5,010 bases of DNA from Chloroflexota bacterium (lineage in GTDB: Bacteria > Chloroflexota > Anaerolineae > Anaerolineales > Anaerolineaceae), in assembly GCA_023406965.1 (NCBI GenBank), contig JAEXTI010000351.1, positions 1-5,010 of the forward strand. Direction: 5' to 3'. The notes beneath the pieces were generated by a model, which did no database searches, had not been told where the DNA came from, and saw only the letters and a program-made list of their open reading frames with translations. Shown piece after piece: positions 4,416 to 5,010 of this stretch (position 1 is its first letter; every line of letters starts with the position of its first letter). Position numbers and translations under genes: made by a program.

Positions 4416-5010
4416 ATGATTGACCCCAAGAAAACCGGCGCTTACATCTCGAAACTGCGCCGCAAACGTGATTGGACCCAGCTCGAGCTGGCCGAGCGCC
4501 TGCACGTCACCCCCCAGGCCGTCTCTCGCTGGGAAACCGGGGACTCCTTCCCCGATATCGCCCTCCTCTCCCAAATCGCCCAGATCTTCTCCATCAGCGT
4601 GGATGATCTTCTGCGCGGCGAAACCGCCGGTTTCCACATCGGCCCGCGCAAGTCCGGCGCGGGAGCCATCATCGAAGAGCTGGCCCAAAATCGCCCCGAA
4701 GCTGCCGCCCGCATGGTAGCCGAAGGCAAAGTGGATCTGGAAGCGCTCATCGAAGCCGCCCCGCTGGCCCGCCCCAGCACCATGGCCAAAGTGGTCGAAA
4801 ACCTCTCTGACCTCAAGCTGCCTCTCGAGCAAATCGTCCAACTGGCCCCCTTCATCGAAAGCGACCTGCTCGGCGAAATGGTCGATACCATTGTGGATGG
4901 CGAGGTGGACCAGGGCTTGCTTTCCAGCCTGGCCCCCTTCCTGGACAGGGAATCCCTCGACCGCCTGGTGGAGAAAGCCGTCAGCGGCGAGATCGACGCC
5001 TCCTTTGTGG
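4416..5010 (+). CDS. XRE-family helix-turn-helix regulator with C-terminal 29-residue repeats (3' end missing)
   Basis: The reading frame starts at ATG 4416 with a good ribosome site and is still open at the window end, giving 198 visible residues. Residues 8-67 are a classic Cro/C1-type DNA-binding domain: GAYISKLRRKRDWTQLELAERLHV, recognition helix TPQAVSRWETGDSFPD, then IALLSQIAQIFSISVDDLLRGE. After a short linker (about 68-84), the rest consists of repeats of exactly 29 residues without gaps (85-113, 114-142, 143-171, 172 onward), with LAPF openings at 143 and 172, and EGKVD, DGEVD and SGEID about 20 residues into three of them. These would form helical pairs and probably serve sensing or protein contact. 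No membrane segment is visible. The DNA-binding domain resembles those common in Gram-positive bacteria. The target genes are unknown, and the missing end could hold more repeats or another domain. Confidence 0.88.
   Translation, partial: MIDPKKTGAYISKLRRKRDWTQLELAERLHVTPQAVSRWETGDSFPDIALLSQIAQIFSISVDDLLRGETAGFHIGPRKSGAGAIIEELAQNRPEAAARMVAEGKVDLEALIEAAPLARPSTMAKVVENLSDLKLPLEQIVQLAPFIESDLLGEMVDTIVDGEVDQGLLSSLAPFLDRESLDRLVEKAVSGEIDASFV
4668..5009 (+). repeat. Protein-level tandem repeats of 29 residues in the XRE regulator
   Basis: Four units of 87 nt start at 4668, 4755, 4842 and 4929; the last is cut by the window end. They align without gaps at the protein level. Shared positions include Ala/Leu-Ala-Pro at the start of units 2-4, hydrophobic residues in the middle, and Gly-Glu/Lys-Val/Ile-Asp in units 1, 3 and 4. 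The DNA sequences have diverged, so this is an old protein repeat and not a recent DNA duplication. Confidence 0.7.

Noticed and set aside
4356..4841. A minus-strand frame of 161 codons opposite the XRE regulator
   Set aside because: The plus strand there encodes a textbook helix-turn-helix and regular repeats with a good ribosome site; the minus-strand product shows no domain.
4668..5009. The repeat region of the XRE gene as a recent DNA tandem duplication or satellite
   Set aside because: The repetition is visible only at the protein level; the 87-nt units differ widely in DNA sequence.

Overview
The window is a bacterial chromosomal segment with six genes, all on the + strand and closely packed. 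The flanking genes are GC-rich (line 241-300 counts to about 77% GC, line 4741-4800 to about 67%), while the middle of the window is much less so (line 3421-3480 counts to about 38%). A cytosolic HtrA-like protease next to a NarL-type regulator, a DUF3109-like cysteine-cluster protein and a probable lipoprotein metallopeptidase would fit a Chloroflexota (Anaerolineae-type) genome. That placement is an impression from gene content and style; nothing in the window proves it.

Left part (8-2046): three tightly spaced genes probably form one transcription unit. They are an HtrA/DegP-like trypsin-fold protease with one PDZ domain but no signal peptide, a NarL/LuxR-type regulator whose receiver domain has lost its phosphorylation residues (3-nt gap), and a DUF3109-like protein with eight cysteines (8-nt gap). 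A perfect TATAAT overlaps the end of the regulator gene and could give the third gene its own nearly leaderless transcript.

Middle part (2047-4237): a good sigma-70-type promoter (TTGCCA, 16 bp, TATAAT) and a strong Shine-Dalgarno sequence lead into a two-gene unit. The first gene encodes a small DUF2007-like protein. The second, 6 nt later, encodes a 594-residue secreted or lipid-anchored metallopeptidase with HEVVH-X18-E. Its N-terminal half looks like a second, degenerate copy of the same peptidase fold in which all three zinc ligands are gone. This is the most interesting observation in the window.

Right part (4238-5010): a 178-nt intergenic region holds a short inverted and direct repeat, a possible terminator and a plausible extended -10 promoter. 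It leads into an XRE-family regulator cut off by the window end. The visible C-terminal region of this regulator is built of gapless 29-residue repeats, which suggests a helical-repeat sensor or interaction domain.

I found no tRNA, rRNA, CRISPR array, insertion sequence or attachment site. The long open frames on the minus strand are GC-rich shadows of the genes described.
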